Source: Bradyrhizobium nanningense
GTDB lineage: Bacteria; Pseudomonadota; Alphaproteobacteria; Rhizobiales; Xanthobacteraceae
DNA length: 64,000 nt
Reading direction: 5' to 3'
Assembly: GCF_004114535.1 (NCBI RefSeq)
Contig: NZ_LBJC01000079.1
Location: 62,001 to 126,000 of the forward strand
Of the stretch, positions 44,007 through 52,536 are shown one piece after another (positions within the stretch are counted from its first letter, which is position 1; every line of letters begins with the position of its first letter). Below the pieces are notes generated by a model that was given only the letters and a program-made list of their open reading frames with translations, was not told the DNA's origin and made no database searches. The position numbers were made by a program, and so were the translations under genes.

Positions 44007-44143
44007 CAGCTCACGCCCCAGCGCTTATGCCCTGAAGCCATTGATTAAAATTCTAACCTCTGGGTCATGTGGTCGCAACCCGAGCGGGGATCACGAGGCC
44101 GTTGGCCCATCGGCATGGTCAACGAAGACTGAATGGACGCGAC

Positions 44144-44167
44144 TTTGGACGGAACTTTGGACGGAAC
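44144..44167. repeat. tandem 12-base repeat, two units
   Basis: TTTGGACGGAAC is repeated head to tail at 44144-44155 and 44156-44167, and a degraded third copy may precede it. It lies in the 426-bp non-coding gap between the L,D-transpeptidase and accA genes. Confidence 0.7.
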
Positions 44168-44253
44168 TTGGGCCTTTTGGGCCCATGGGGACAGAGATCG
44201 CCGATTTGGGCAAAAAAAGGGTTAATGCGGGGTTAGCGGAGGCCCACCTGGGA

Positions 44254-44378
44254 GGTCTCGTAGGGTGGATTAGTCGAAGGCGTAATCCACCATTGTTGGC
44301 ATCCGCGGGGGCAAAAGTGGTGGGTTACGCCGGCGCCTGCGCTTCGCGCAGACGCCGTCTAACCCACCCTACGAGACC
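44254..44378. repeat. 125-bp element with 20-bp terminal inverted repeats
   Basis: GGTCTCGTAGGGTGGATTAG (44254-44273) and CTAACCCACCCTACGAGACC (44359-44378) are inverted repeats with one mismatch. Inside, GTAATCCACCA and GTGGGTTACGCC are further inverted pieces, and GGCGCCTGCGCTTCGCGCAG forms a hairpin. It carries no coding sequence and ends 14 bases before the accA stop. Confidence 0.9.
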
Positions 44379-44392
44379 GGAATCGGCCCGAA

Positions 44393-45355
44393 TCAGCCCA
44401 GTTTCCGGCCGATATCGAGGAATTTCTGCCGCCGCTGCTTGCGGATGGCGTCGCCGTCCAGGCCCCGCAGCTCGTCGAAGGCTGTTGCGATGGCCTCGCC
44501 CGTGGTGGCGATCATCGCGGCGGGGTCGCGGTGGGCGCCGCCGACCGGCTCTTTCAGGATCTGGTCGATCACCCCGAAGCGGAGCATGTCCTGGGCGGTG
44601 ATCTTCATGTTGTTGGCCGCTTCCTGCGCCTTGGTGCCGTCGCGCCAGAGGATCGAGGAGGCAGCTTCCGGCGAGATCACGCTATAGATCGCGTGCTCCA
44701 ACATCAGCACCTTGTTGGCGGTGGTGATCGCGATAGCGCCGCCCGACATGCCCTCGCCGGTGATGATCGCAACGTTCGGCACGGTCAGCGCAAGGCAGGC
44801 GTCGGTCGAGCGGGCGATGGCTTCGGCCTGGCCGCGCTCCTCGGCGCCGATGCCGGGATAGGCGCCGGCGGAATCGGCCAGCGACAGCACCGGCAGGCCG
44901 AACCGCTCGGCCATTTCCATCAGCCGCACGCATTTGCGATAGCCTTCGGGCCGCGCCATGCCGAAATTGTGCCGGATCCGGCTCTCGGTGGAATCGCCCT
45001 TCTCCTGGCCCATCACGCAGATCGGCTCGCCGCGGAAGCGGCCGAAGCCGGCGACCAGCGCCTCGTCCTCGCCGAACTTGCGGTCGCCGGCGAGCGGGGT
45101 GAATTCGGTGATCAGGCCCTTGATGAAGTCGTTGAAGTGTGGTCGCTGCGGATGCCGCGCCACCAGCATCTTCTGCCACGGTGACAGGTTCTGATAGAGG
45201 TCGGCCAGCGCCTGCGCCGCCTTGTCCTCGATCCGTCCGATCTCGTCAGAGATATCCGTGCCGGAGGCCGCGAGCGTCCTGAGCTCGTCGACCTTGGAGT
45301 CGAGCTCGGCGACGGGCTTTTCAAAGTCGAGATAGCTGCGCATCTGGTCTTGCAT
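44393..45355 (-). CDS. accA: acetyl-CoA carboxylase carboxyltransferase subunit alpha
   Basis: A 320-residue subunit of the carboxyltransferase that makes malonyl-CoA for fatty acid synthesis. Typical blocks are YLDFEKPVAELDSKVDELRT, HPQRPHFNDFIKGLITEFTP, FGMARPEGYRKCVRLMEMAE, and the oxyanion region GEGMSGGAIAI. ATG at 45355 (MQDQMRSYLDFEK) fits known starts; the frame is open upstream to 45463 without support. The partner accD is not in the window. Confidence 0.97.
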   Translation of the reverse strand: MQDQMRSYLDFEKPVAELDSKVDELRTLAASGTDISDEIGRIEDKAAQALADLYQNLSPWQKMLVARHPQRPHFNDFIKGLITEFTPLAGDRKFGEDEALVAGFGRFRGEPICVMGQEKGDSTESRIRHNFGMARPEGYRKCVRLMEMAERFGLPVLSLADSAGAYPGIGAEERGQAEAIARSTDACLALTVPNVAIITGEGMSGGAIAITTANKVLMLEHAIYSVISPEAASSILWRDGTKAQEAANNMKITAQDMLRFGVIDQILKEPVGGAHRDPAAMIATTGEAIATAFDELRGLDGDAIRKQRRQKFLDIGRKLG

Positions 45356-45530
45356 CAACTCAATATAGGGGGACGGGGCTTGAGAGCGAAGCGAGGTCGG
45401 GGCCGCGGAAGGAAGTGTAGCGTCTTCAATGGTTTGGCTTGTGCGCTCCTGGCAGGGAGCCAAATCATGCGGAAGGCCACGGCTCTTTCTGCGGAGATGT
45501 GGCCGAAGTCAAGGCGGTTTCGGCCTGCGC

Positions 45531-45672
45531 CGTCGGTCCCCGCGGACGCAGGGACCCATAACCACAGGGAGCAGTTAGGCGAAGACTGGCGGTGAAAGGA
45601 CTTCCGCGGTACTCGCGGCGGCTGCCACAGATAGATCGCGCGGTATGGGTCCCTGCTTTCGCAGGGACGACA
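45531..45672. repeat. compound palindromic intergenic element, family B
   Basis: Left piece CGTCGGTCCCCGCGGACGCA with GGGACCCATAACCACAGGGA, then GCAGTTAGGCGAAGACTGGC, and right arm CGCGGTATGGGTCCCTGCTT with TCGCAGGGACGAC. It sits in the 318-bp gap between accA and xerD and touches the end of xerD. The core ACCACAGGGAGCAGTT is shared with the element at 54950-55075. Confidence 0.88.
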
Positions 45673-45673
45673 A

Positions 45674-46630
45674 TTACTTCTCCGCCAGCGGGTGCAGGTC
45701 GCGCACCAGGCTCTTCAGCCGCTCCTCGACCACATGGGTGTAGATCTGGGTCGTGGAAATATCGGTATGGCCGAGCAGGGTCTGCACGATGCGCAAATCG
45801 GCACCATTGTGCAGGAGGTGGCTGGCAAAGGCGTGGCGCAGCACGTGCGGGGAAACCAGCCGGGCCTGCAGGCCCGAGGCGACCGCGAGCTCCTTGAGGT
45901 CGCGGGCGAAGTGCTGCCGCGTCAGATGTCCGCTCTCGCCGAACGAGGGGAACAGCCATTTCGAGGCGGCCACGCTGCTCTTCTTGTCGGCCTTGGCAGC
46001 TTCGGTCGCTGCGAGATAATCCGCCATCGCCTGCCGCGAGGCCTCGTTCAGCGGCACCAGGCGTTCCTTGTTGCCCTTGCCGCGCACCACGATCATGCGG
46101 GCATCGCGCTTTGCCGCCGAGCGCGACAGCGCCACCAGCTCGGAGACGCGCAAGCCCGTGGCGTAGAGCACTTCGAGCAGGCAATAGAGCCTTAAAGAGC
46201 GCAGCCGCTTCGCGGGCGAGGCATCGTCCGCCTCGCTCAATTCCTTGGCACGGCGCAGCATGCGGTCGACGTCGGCGATCGACAGCACTTTCGGCAGGCC
46301 GCGGCCGCGCTTGGGGCCGGACAGGATCGCGGCGGGATCCTCGCTGCGGATGCGCTCATTCAGCAGGAAGCGATAGAGATGCCGCATCGCCGACAGCCGC
46401 CGCGCGACGCTGGTGGATTTGAAGCCGCGGCTGTCGAGATCGGCGAGATAGTCGCGCAGCGTTTGCGTCTCGGCGTCCGCAAAACTGTGGCCGGAGCGGC
46501 CCAGAAACTCCGAGAAATCAGTGAGGTCGCGGCGATAGGCGTCGAGCGTATTGGGCCCGGCGCCCTGTTCCGCCGCGAGCATGTCGAGGAACAGGCCGGT
46601 GAGCTTGGCGTCGGAGGGCGGGTTGCGCAT
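45674..46630 (-). CDS. xerD: tyrosine recombinase XerD
   Basis: A 318-residue site-specific recombinase that resolves chromosome dimers at dif together with XerC. The N-terminal SAM-like domain (residues about 10-95) includes LAAEQGAGPNTLDAYRRDLT; catalytic residues are visible in ATGLRVSELVAL (Arg), GKGNKERLVPL (Lys), HVLRHAFASHLL (His, Arg), LGHTDISTTQIYTHV (His, Tyr nucleophile). No mobile-element context surrounds it, which supports housekeeping XerD rather than an integrase. Confidence 0.95.
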   Translation of the reverse strand: MRNPPSDAKLTGLFLDMLAAEQGAGPNTLDAYRRDLTDFSEFLGRSGHSFADAETQTLRDYLADLDSRGFKSTSVARRLSAMRHLYRFLLNERIRSEDPAAILSGPKRGRGLPKVLSIADVDRMLRRAKELSEADDASPAKRLRSLRLYCLLEVLYATGLRVSELVALSRSAAKRDARMIVVRGKGNKERLVPLNEASRQAMADYLAATEAAKADKKSSVAASKWLFPSFGESGHLTRQHFARDLKELAVASGLQARLVSPHVLRHAFASHLLHNGADLRIVQTLLGHTDISTTQIYTHVVEERLKSLVRDLHPLAEK

Positions 46631-46647
46631 GCCCTGAAGCCTAGCTC

Positions 46648-46794
46648 CTATTTCTTGAGAAATTTGTCAGGCGGGATCGTCACCGTCATTTCCCGCGACT
46701 TGGGACTGACGAAATTGGCCAGTGCGAAGACCACGCCATAGACGATGCCGGCGATCACGGCGACGACCGTCAGGAAGCGGAACAGGCTGGGCAT
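46648..46794 (-). CDS. small membrane protein upstream of xerD
   Basis: A 48-residue reading frame from ATG at 46794: one hydrophobic segment (FRFLTVVAVIAGIVYGVVFA) and a short polar tail ending MTVTIPPDKFLKK. It lies 17 bases upstream of xerD on the same strand and opposite aroK. The length of the helix, the Lys/Arg placement and the tidy spacing make it a likely real inner-membrane peptide; I recall similar frames in related genomes but cannot check. Role unknown. Confidence 0.7.
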   Translation of the reverse strand: MPSLFRFLTVVAVIAGIVYGVVFALANFVSPKSREMTVTIPPDKFLKK

Positions 46795-46966
46795 CGGGCA
46801 AGGTCTCGGGAGAAGGTCCAGACGGGCAAATTAATCAATGAAATCATCCAACATGTTCGCCGTTTCGTGGCAAGAGTCCTCTGGCGAGGCCCCTTCCGGG
46901 GTCGTATAGGTGGCCAAAGCGTGCCGCCTTGGGCGGCAGATCGAGCGAGATCCAATCGAGCGAGAC

Positions 46967-47590
46967 ATGTCCGACGCCGCGTTGCCGATACCAGCTTCGC
47001 CCGAAGCCGACATCCTGTCGGCGCTCGGGACACGCTCGATCGTGCTCGTCGGTATGATGGGGGTGGGTAAATCCACCATCGGCCGTCGCATGGCTCTCAG
47101 GCTCAAGTTGCCCTTCGTCGATGCCGACACCGAGATCGAGACCTCGGCCCAGATGAGTATCCCGGAGATCTTCGAGCGCCACGGCGAGCCGTATTTCCGT
47201 GATGGCGAGGCGCGGGTGATCGCGCGGCTGCTCGACAGCGGCCCGATGGTGCTGGCGACCGGCGGCGGCGCCTTCATGCGCGAGGAGACGCGCGCGCGCA
47301 TCGCGGCAAAGGCGGTGTCGATCTGGCTCAAGGCCGACCACGACGTCATCATGCGCCGCGTGCGCCGTCGCGCCGACCGTCCGCTGCTGCGGACCGCCGA
47401 TCCGGAAGGGACGGTGACGCGCCTGCTCACCGAGCGCGAGCCGGTCTATGGCCATGCCGACCTCACCATCGCCTCGCGCGACGTGCCGCACGACAGAATC
47501 GTCGAGGAATGCATCGAGGCGCTGCGCGCCCATCTTTGCGGCGACCGGGCCGCTCCACCATCTGCCGACGTTGCGAGTGCGTTAAGATGA
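46967..47590 (+). CDS. aroK: shikimate kinase
   Basis: A 207-residue kinase that phosphorylates shikimate in aromatic amino acid synthesis. Walker A is GMMGVGKSTIG, the shikimate-binding region has PFVDADTEIE and GGGAFMREETR, and the lid holds RRRADRPLL. The ATG at 46967 (MSDAALPIPAS) is chosen; the frame is open from 46910. It overlaps aroB by four bases (ATGA), so the two are translationally coupled. Confidence 0.96.
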   Translation: MSDAALPIPASPEADILSALGTRSIVLVGMMGVGKSTIGRRMALRLKLPFVDADTEIETSAQMSIPEIFERHGEPYFRDGEARVIARLLDSGPMVLATGGGAFMREETRARIAAKAVSIWLKADHDVIMRRVRRRADRPLLRTADPEGTVTRLLTEREPVYGHADLTIASRDVPHDRIVEECIEALRAHLCGDRAAPPSADVASALR

Positions 47591-48735
47591 CTGCGCCGTT
47601 GAAACATTCCGATCCCATCAATGTCGAGGTCGCGCTGGAGAATCGCGCCTACGACATCGTCATCGGCCGCGGCGTGCTCGGCTCGCTCGGCGAGCGCGTG
47701 GCGCGTTTGCGTCCCGGCGTGTGCACAGCGATCGTGACGGATCGCAACGTGGCAAAGCACTGGCTCGAGCCGACTGAGGCTTCGCTCGCGGCGAGCGGCA
47801 TCCCGACCTCGCACATCGTGGTCGAGGAAGGCGAGATCTCCAAGACTTATGCCGGCCTGGAAAAGGTCAGCGAAGCCCTGATCGCCGCCAAGATCGAGCG
47901 CAACGATCTCGTCATCGCGCTCGGCGGCGGCGTGGTCGGCGATCTCGCCGGCTTTGCCGCTTCGATCCTGCGCCGCGGCGTCGATTTCGTGCAGGTGCCG
48001 ACCTCGCTGCTGGCCCAGGTCGATTCATCCGTCGGCGGCAAGACCGGCATCAACTCTCCGCAGGGCAAGAATTTGCTCGGCGCCTTCCACCAGCCGGTGC
48101 TGGTCATCGCCGACACCGCCGTGCTCGACACGCTGTCGCCGCGCCAGTTTCGCGCCGGCTATGCCGAGGTCGCCAAATATGGCGTGCTCGGCGACGAGGC
48201 CTTCTTCTCCTGGCTGGAAAAGAACCATTCGGACATCGTCAAGGGCGGCGCGGCGCGCGAGCACGCGATCGCGACTTCCTGCCGCGCCAAGGCAGGCGTG
48301 GTGTCACGCGACGAGCGCGAGACCGGCGAGCGCGCGCTGCTCAATCTCGGCCACACCTTTGGCCACGCGCTGGAAGCGGCGACCGGCTTTTCCGACCGCT
48401 TGTTCCATGGCGAGGGCGTCGCGATCGGCATGACGCTGGCGGCGCAGTTCTCGGCAAAGCTCGGCATGATCGGAGAATCAGATGCCGCACGCATCGAGCG
48501 GCATCTGATTGAAGCCGGCCTGCCGACCCGCCTGCAGGATATCGCCGGCTTCGCGCAGGAAGGGCTTGCCGATGCCGACGCGCTGATGGCCCTGATGGCG
48601 CAGGACAAGAAGGTCAAGCGCGGCAAGCTCACCTTCATCCTGCTGGAAGCCGTCGGGCGCGCGGTGATCGCGAGGGATGTCGATCCGGTCCCCGTGCGCG
48701 ACTTCCTCAAGGAGAAGCTTGCGCAGAAGGCTTGA
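47587..48735 (+). CDS. aroB: 3-dehydroquinate synthase
   Basis: A 382-residue NAD- and metal-dependent enzyme, second step of the shikimate pathway. NAD-binding and catalytic blocks are ALGGGVVGDLAGFAASILRR, PTSLLAQVDSSVGGKTGINS, and the metal ligands in NLGHTFGHALEA and LFHGEGVAIGM. The start codon overlaps the aroK stop. A conserved palindromic repeat follows at 48755. Confidence 0.97.
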   Translation: MTAPLKHSDPINVEVALENRAYDIVIGRGVLGSLGERVARLRPGVCTAIVTDRNVAKHWLEPTEASLAASGIPTSHIVVEEGEISKTYAGLEKVSEALIAAKIERNDLVIALGGGVVGDLAGFAASILRRGVDFVQVPTSLLAQVDSSVGGKTGINSPQGKNLLGAFHQPVLVIADTAVLDTLSPRQFRAGYAEVAKYGVLGDEAFFSWLEKNHSDIVKGGAAREHAIATSCRAKAGVVSRDERETGERALLNLGHTFGHALEAATGFSDRLFHGEGVAIGMTLAAQFSAKLGMIGESDAARIERHLIEAGLPTRLQDIAGFAQEGLADADALMALMAQDKKVKRGKLTFILLEAVGRAVIARDVDPVPVRDFLKEKLAQKA

Positions 48736-48754
48736 TGCGCGGCTGATGATTGCC

Positions 48755-48807
48755 AAAGCGTTTTGAGCGAAGTGGATACCGGTTCGCGTCAGGAAAACGC
48801 GTCAAAA
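48755..48807. repeat. short palindromic element after aroB
   Basis: AAAGCGTTTTGAGCGAAGTG, then GATACCGGTTCGCGTC and AGGAAAACGCGTCAAAA; GCGTTTT and AAAACGC are inverted. I recall this sequence as a very frequent intergenic element in Bradyrhizobium and Rhodopseudomonas genomes. It may act as the aroB transcript end. Confidence 0.75.
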
Positions 48808-48823
48808 GAAACTTGAGTGGTGC

Positions 48824-50128
48824 ATGGACTGGCTCGGATTCACCATCGTCGTCCTCTGCCTGCTGGTTTCGGCGTTCTTCGCCGCCAGCGAAACGGCGCT
48901 GACCGGCGCCTCGCGCGCTAGCATGCTCCGCCTCTCCAAGCAGGGTAATCGCGACGCCGACGTCGTCTCGGACCTGCTCGACATGCGCGAGCGCCTGATC
49001 GGGGCGCTGCTGCTCGGCAACAACATCGCCAATATCGGCTCCTCGGCGATCGCGACCGCCATTTTCACGGCCTGGTTCGGCGATGTCGGCGTGCTCTATG
49101 CCACCGGCGTGATGACCGCGCTGGTCGTGATCTTCGCGGAAGTGCTGCCCAAGACCATCGCGATCAACGCGCCCGATCGTGTCGCGCTCGCGGTCGCGCG
49201 CCCGATGCGGCTCACCATGTACGTGCTGGGTCCGTTGCTGCGCATCGTCGAAGTCATCGTGCGCCTATTGCTGCGCCTGTTCGGCCTCGCCGGCGAGCAC
49301 CAGGCGATCCTGTCGCCGACCGAGCGTCTGCGCGGCGCGGTCGATCTCTTGCATCACGAGGGCAAGTTCGAAAAGCAGGATCGCGACATGCTCGGCGGTC
49401 TCCTGGACTTGCGCGAGCTCCAGGTCTCCGACGTCATGATCCATCGCACCGAGATGATGATGATCAACGCCGACCTGCCCCCGGAAGAGCTGGTGCGCGA
49501 GGTGCTGGCGACCGAATACACCCGCATCCCGCTGTGGCGTGAGAAGCCGGAGAACATCATCGGCGTGCTCCACGCCAAGGATCTCTTGCGCGCGATCCGC
49601 GCGTCCGACGGCGATACCTCGCGCATCGACGTCTCCACGATCGCGCTGCCGCCCTGGTTCGTGCCGGAGATGCGGCCCGTGTCCGAGCAGCTCAAGGCCT
49701 TCCGCCGGCGAAAAACCCATTTCGCGCTTGTTGTCGACGAGTACGGCGAAGTCGAAGGCCTCGTGACGCTGGAAGACATTCTGGAAGAGATCGTCGGCGA
49801 CATCTCCGACGAGCACGACGTCGTGGTCGCCGGCGTGCGCGCCCAGCCGGATGGCTCGGTCGTGGTCGACGGCTCGGTGCCGATCCGCGACCTCAACCGC
49901 GCCATGGACTGGCATCTGCCCGATGAAGAGGCAACGACGGTCGCCGGCCTCGTCATTCACGAGGCGCGCTCGATCCCCGACCGCGGCCAGAGCTTCACCT
50001 TCCACGGCTTCCGTTTCCGCGTTCTCCGCCGCGAACGCAACCGCATCACCGCGCTCCGTATTTCGCCGGTGCCGCGCGAGGCGGAGCTGGAAGAGGCCAA
50101 GCCGAGACGGGCGGGGACGTCGTTTTAA
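48824..50128 (+). CDS. CorC/HlyC-family membrane protein with CBS domains
   Basis: A 434-residue protein. An N-terminal DUF21 membrane domain with about four helices (residues 1-140; FAASETALTGASRASMLRLS, LLLGNNIANIGSSAIATAIF), a CBS pair (about 205-325; VSDVMIHRTEMMMINADLP and FALVVDEYGEVEGLVTLEDI), and a C-terminal CorC_HlyC domain (about 340-420). The family includes magnesium and cobalt efflux proteins (CNNM/CorB). It follows aroB after the short repeat and likely has its own transcript. Confidence 0.93.
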   Translation: MDWLGFTIVVLCLLVSAFFAASETALTGASRASMLRLSKQGNRDADVVSDLLDMRERLIGALLLGNNIANIGSSAIATAIFTAWFGDVGVLYATGVMTALVVIFAEVLPKTIAINAPDRVALAVARPMRLTMYVLGPLLRIVEVIVRLLLRLFGLAGEHQAILSPTERLRGAVDLLHHEGKFEKQDRDMLGGLLDLRELQVSDVMIHRTEMMMINADLPPEELVREVLATEYTRIPLWREKPENIIGVLHAKDLLRAIRASDGDTSRIDVSTIALPPWFVPEMRPVSEQLKAFRRRKTHFALVVDEYGEVEGLVTLEDILEEIVGDISDEHDVVVAGVRAQPDGSVVVDGSVPIRDLNRAMDWHLPDEEATTVAGLVIHEARSIPDRGQSFTFHGFRFRVLRRERNRITALRISPVPREAELEEAKPRRAGTSF

Positions 50129-50160
50129 TGGGGCAGTTTGGAGGCTCTGAGGCTTCCACA

Positions 50161-50247
50161 TCGTCATGGCCGGGCTTGACCCGGCCATCCACGTCTTTCC
50201 GGTCGCACCAAGAACGTGGATGCCCGGGACAAGCCCGGGCATGACGA
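50161..50247. repeat. compound palindromic intergenic element, family A
   Basis: TCGTCATGGCCGGGCTTGAC with CCGGCCATCCACG, a 22-base inner part, and AGAACGTGGATGCCCGGGAC with AAGCCCGGGCATGACGA. It matches the element at 10123-10218 and separates two convergent genes. Confidence 0.88.
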
Positions 50248-50293
50248 CCTCGTGTGTTTACGTGCGAAGCCTCCGCGGGAGGCTGAGGCGAAG

Positions 50294-50563
50294 TTACCCT
50301 TCCCCCGGCGCCTTTGCCTGGATCGCCAGTGCGTGGACGCGGCCAGCGAGTTCCGCGGTCAGCGCCGAATTTATCATGCGGTGGCGCTCGACCCGGCTCT
50401 TCCCTTTGAAGGCATCAGACACGATATAGACGCGGAAGTGTGTCTCACCGCCGGGCCGATGGCCGGCGTGGCCCTCATGCAAATGTGACTCGTCCACGAC
50501 TTGCAGGTTTTCCGGGGTGAAAGCTTCCTGCAACTTGTTGCTGATAGTGTCGCGCATAGCCAT
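50294..50563 (-). CDS. bolA: BolA-family protein
   Basis: An 89-residue BolA protein. The core GETHFRVYIVSDAFKGKSRV and ERHRMINSALTAELAGRVHA is typical, with conserved His residues (ESHLHEGHAGH) that can take part in iron-sulfur cluster binding with monothiol glutaredoxins. It is divergent from the J-domain gene at 50671, with 107 bases between them. Confidence 0.94.
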   Translation of the reverse strand: MAMRDTISNKLQEAFTPENLQVVDESHLHEGHAGHRPGGETHFRVYIVSDAFKGKSRVERHRMINSALTAELAGRVHALAIQAKAPGEG

Positions 50564-50670
50564 GTGTGTGCCATTCGGGTGCAGAGATCACGCCCCGTTA
50601 ATTGCCGGGTTCGCAGCTAATTGCAATGTCAAGACTTGAAGGTTTTTGCATTGCGTAGTCAAAGTCAGCC

Positions 50671-51303
50671 ATGCCGATCGATTCATCAAAATTCTTCGAC
50701 TCCATCCGGGTCAAGCCGCGGGGCAAGCAGCCGGAAGTGAAGCCGCGCGACGCCGCCGTCGGCTGCGAGTGGGCCGGATGCCAGAACAAGGGCGCGCATC
50801 GCGCCCCGAAGGGCCGTGAGAACCAGCGCGAGTACTGGCACTTCTGCCTGAACCATGTGCGCGAGTACAACCAGAACTACAATTTCTTCTCCGGCATGAA
50901 CGCCGACGCCGTCGCGCGCTACCAGAAGGATGCGCTGACCGGTCACCGCCCGACCTGGAAGATGGGCGCCAATGGCGGCAAGAAGGGTGCGGAAGCCGAG
51001 ATCGATATGGCGTCCGATCCGTTCAGCATGTTCTCCGAGATCAACGGCCGCGCCAGCTGGCGCAAGGGCCCCGAAGCCGCGCCCCAGGCCGAGACGCGCA
51101 AGGTGATGAACGCCGAGCGCAAGGCGCTCCAGGTCATGGGCCTCGGCCCCAGCGCCACGCTGGCCGACGTCAAGACCAAGTACAAGGCGCTGGTGAAGCA
51201 GCACCACCCCGACGCCAATGGCGGCGACCGCTCCACCGAAGACCGCCTGATCGAGATCATCAAGGCGTATAATTATCTGAAGACGGTGGTGCGCGAGGCC
51301 TAA
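50671..51303 (+). CDS. J-domain protein with N-terminal Cys-rich segment
   Basis: A 210-residue protein with its J domain at the C-terminus (about residues 145-210; HPD at 179-181 in VKQHHPDANGGD), so it should work with DnaK. The N-terminal half has a Cys/His pattern C32-x4-C37-x21-C59-x2-H62 that could bind zinc, with REYWHFCLNHVREYNQNYNF around it. It lacks the Gly/Phe and zinc-finger regions of true DnaJ. In many alphaproteobacteria this gene lies between bolA and cobS; here other genes intervene before cobS. Confidence 0.9.
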   Translation: MPIDSSKFFDSIRVKPRGKQPEVKPRDAAVGCEWAGCQNKGAHRAPKGRENQREYWHFCLNHVREYNQNYNFFSGMNADAVARYQKDALTGHRPTWKMGANGGKKGAEAEIDMASDPFSMFSEINGRASWRKGPEAAPQAETRKVMNAERKALQVMGLGPSATLADVKTKYKALVKQHHPDANGGDRSTEDRLIEIIKAYNYLKTVVREA

Positions 51304-51305
51304 GG

Positions 51306-52340
51306 CTACGCCTCCGGGAAGGACAATTCGCAAACCAGTCCTTCCGGCCTCCACTGCCGGGTAATCCGTCCCTGCAAGGTCCGGATGATACCGTCGACGG
51401 CGCCGATCCCGAAGCCTTTGCGCGTCGGCTCCTTGACCTCCGGACCGCCGTGCTCCGACCAGCGCAGCACGAGAGGCTCTGCGCCTCCCGTCTCCCAGCG
51501 GATCTCCAGCCTGCCCGAGGGCGTCGACAGTGCTCCGTATTTGGCGGCGTTGGTCGCAAGCTCGTGCACGGCGACTGCGATCGATTGGGCGAGCGTTGCC
51601 GGCAGGCGGATGTCCTCTCCAGCGATGCGGATGCGTTCGCCGTCTCCGCTTCCGTATGGCCGGAGTTCCTCTTCGACGATGGTCTTCAGACTCGCGCCGG
51701 TCCAGCGCGATGCCGAGAACAGCCTCTGCACGTTCGCCAGCGCGCTTAGCCGACCCTGAAACGCGGCCTGGAATTCTGCCGCGGTCTCGGCCTTCGTCAG
51801 CCGCAACATCGCCTGGGTCACGGCGAGCAGATTGTTCGAACGATGATCGACCTCGTAGGCGAGGAGCATCATCCGCTGCTCCGCCTGCTTGCGTGCCGTG
51901 ATGTCGACCAGCATGTTCACCGCGCCAACCAGTCGGCCGTGCTCGTCGCGCAGCGGTGTCGGATATGGCACGAAACAGATCCGGGAGCCGTCCGGCCGTT
52001 CGGCAACGGCCTCGACATCGCGCACGGGGCGGTTCTGCTTGAGCGCGACGGCCATCGGACACTCATCGTGGAGAAGCGGAGTGCCGTCGGGGAGAAAAAG
52101 CTTCCAGGTCACGCACCACATCTCGCCGATCTCGGGCGTGCGTCCGGCAAAATCGATGCAGGCCTGATTGAAGAAGGTGATGCGGCCCTTTGCGTCGGTC
52201 GTGTAGATCGCGGTGGGCAGTGCCTCGAGCAAGTCCCGGAATCGCCTTTCAGAATCCGTCCCGGCAGCACTCCTGCTCATTGCCTGCCTGGCGATCTCGC
52301 CGATCCTGGCCTCGTCCGAATGTCCAAACAAGTCCAGCAT
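51306..52340 (-). CDS. PAS-domain HWE-family histidine kinase
   Basis: A 344-residue soluble sensor kinase. A PAS domain (about residues 30-150; LLEALPTAIYTTDAKGRITF, with PAC end VGAVNMLVDITARKQAEQ) precedes an HWE kinase core: phospho-acceptor His in AYEVDHRSNNLLAV, the N-box VHELATNAAKYGAL, the WxE element in LRWSEHGGP, and GFGIGAVDGIIRT. HWE kinases are common in alphaproteobacteria and may act in the general stress response or light signalling. No response regulator gene is adjacent. It converges on the J-domain gene with only 2 bases between stops. Confidence 0.9.
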   Translation of the reverse strand: MLDLFGHSDEARIGEIARQAMSRSAAGTDSERRFRDLLEALPTAIYTTDAKGRITFFNQACIDFAGRTPEIGEMWCVTWKLFLPDGTPLLHDECPMAVALKQNRPVRDVEAVAERPDGSRICFVPYPTPLRDEHGRLVGAVNMLVDITARKQAEQRMMLLAYEVDHRSNNLLAVTQAMLRLTKAETAAEFQAAFQGRLSALANVQRLFSASRWTGASLKTIVEEELRPYGSGDGERIRIAGEDIRLPATLAQSIAVAVHELATNAAKYGALSTPSGRLEIRWETGGAEPLVLRWSEHGGPEVKEPTRKGFGIGAVDGIIRTLQGRITRQWRPEGLVCELSFPEA

Positions 52341-52536
52341 TGCATTCCTCTACGGGGCCAGATCAGCTAATCCGCCCGGCCCACGTATGTTCCCAAGTGA
52401 TGCCTGGAATCTCTTCGATGGGGTTTTTGAAGAACGAAGGGCATCACGCCGAGACCCGCAATTGATCTCCAGGCTGTGGCGCAGTTGCCGATGGGTCGGC
52501 GCTTGACGCGCGACCCACCGGTCCGTCCAGGCGGCT

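Noticed and set aside
45674..46630. Integrase of a mobile element
   Set aside because: The tyrosine recombinase has XerD length and N-terminal domain and sits among housekeeping genes without att-like repeats or tRNA.
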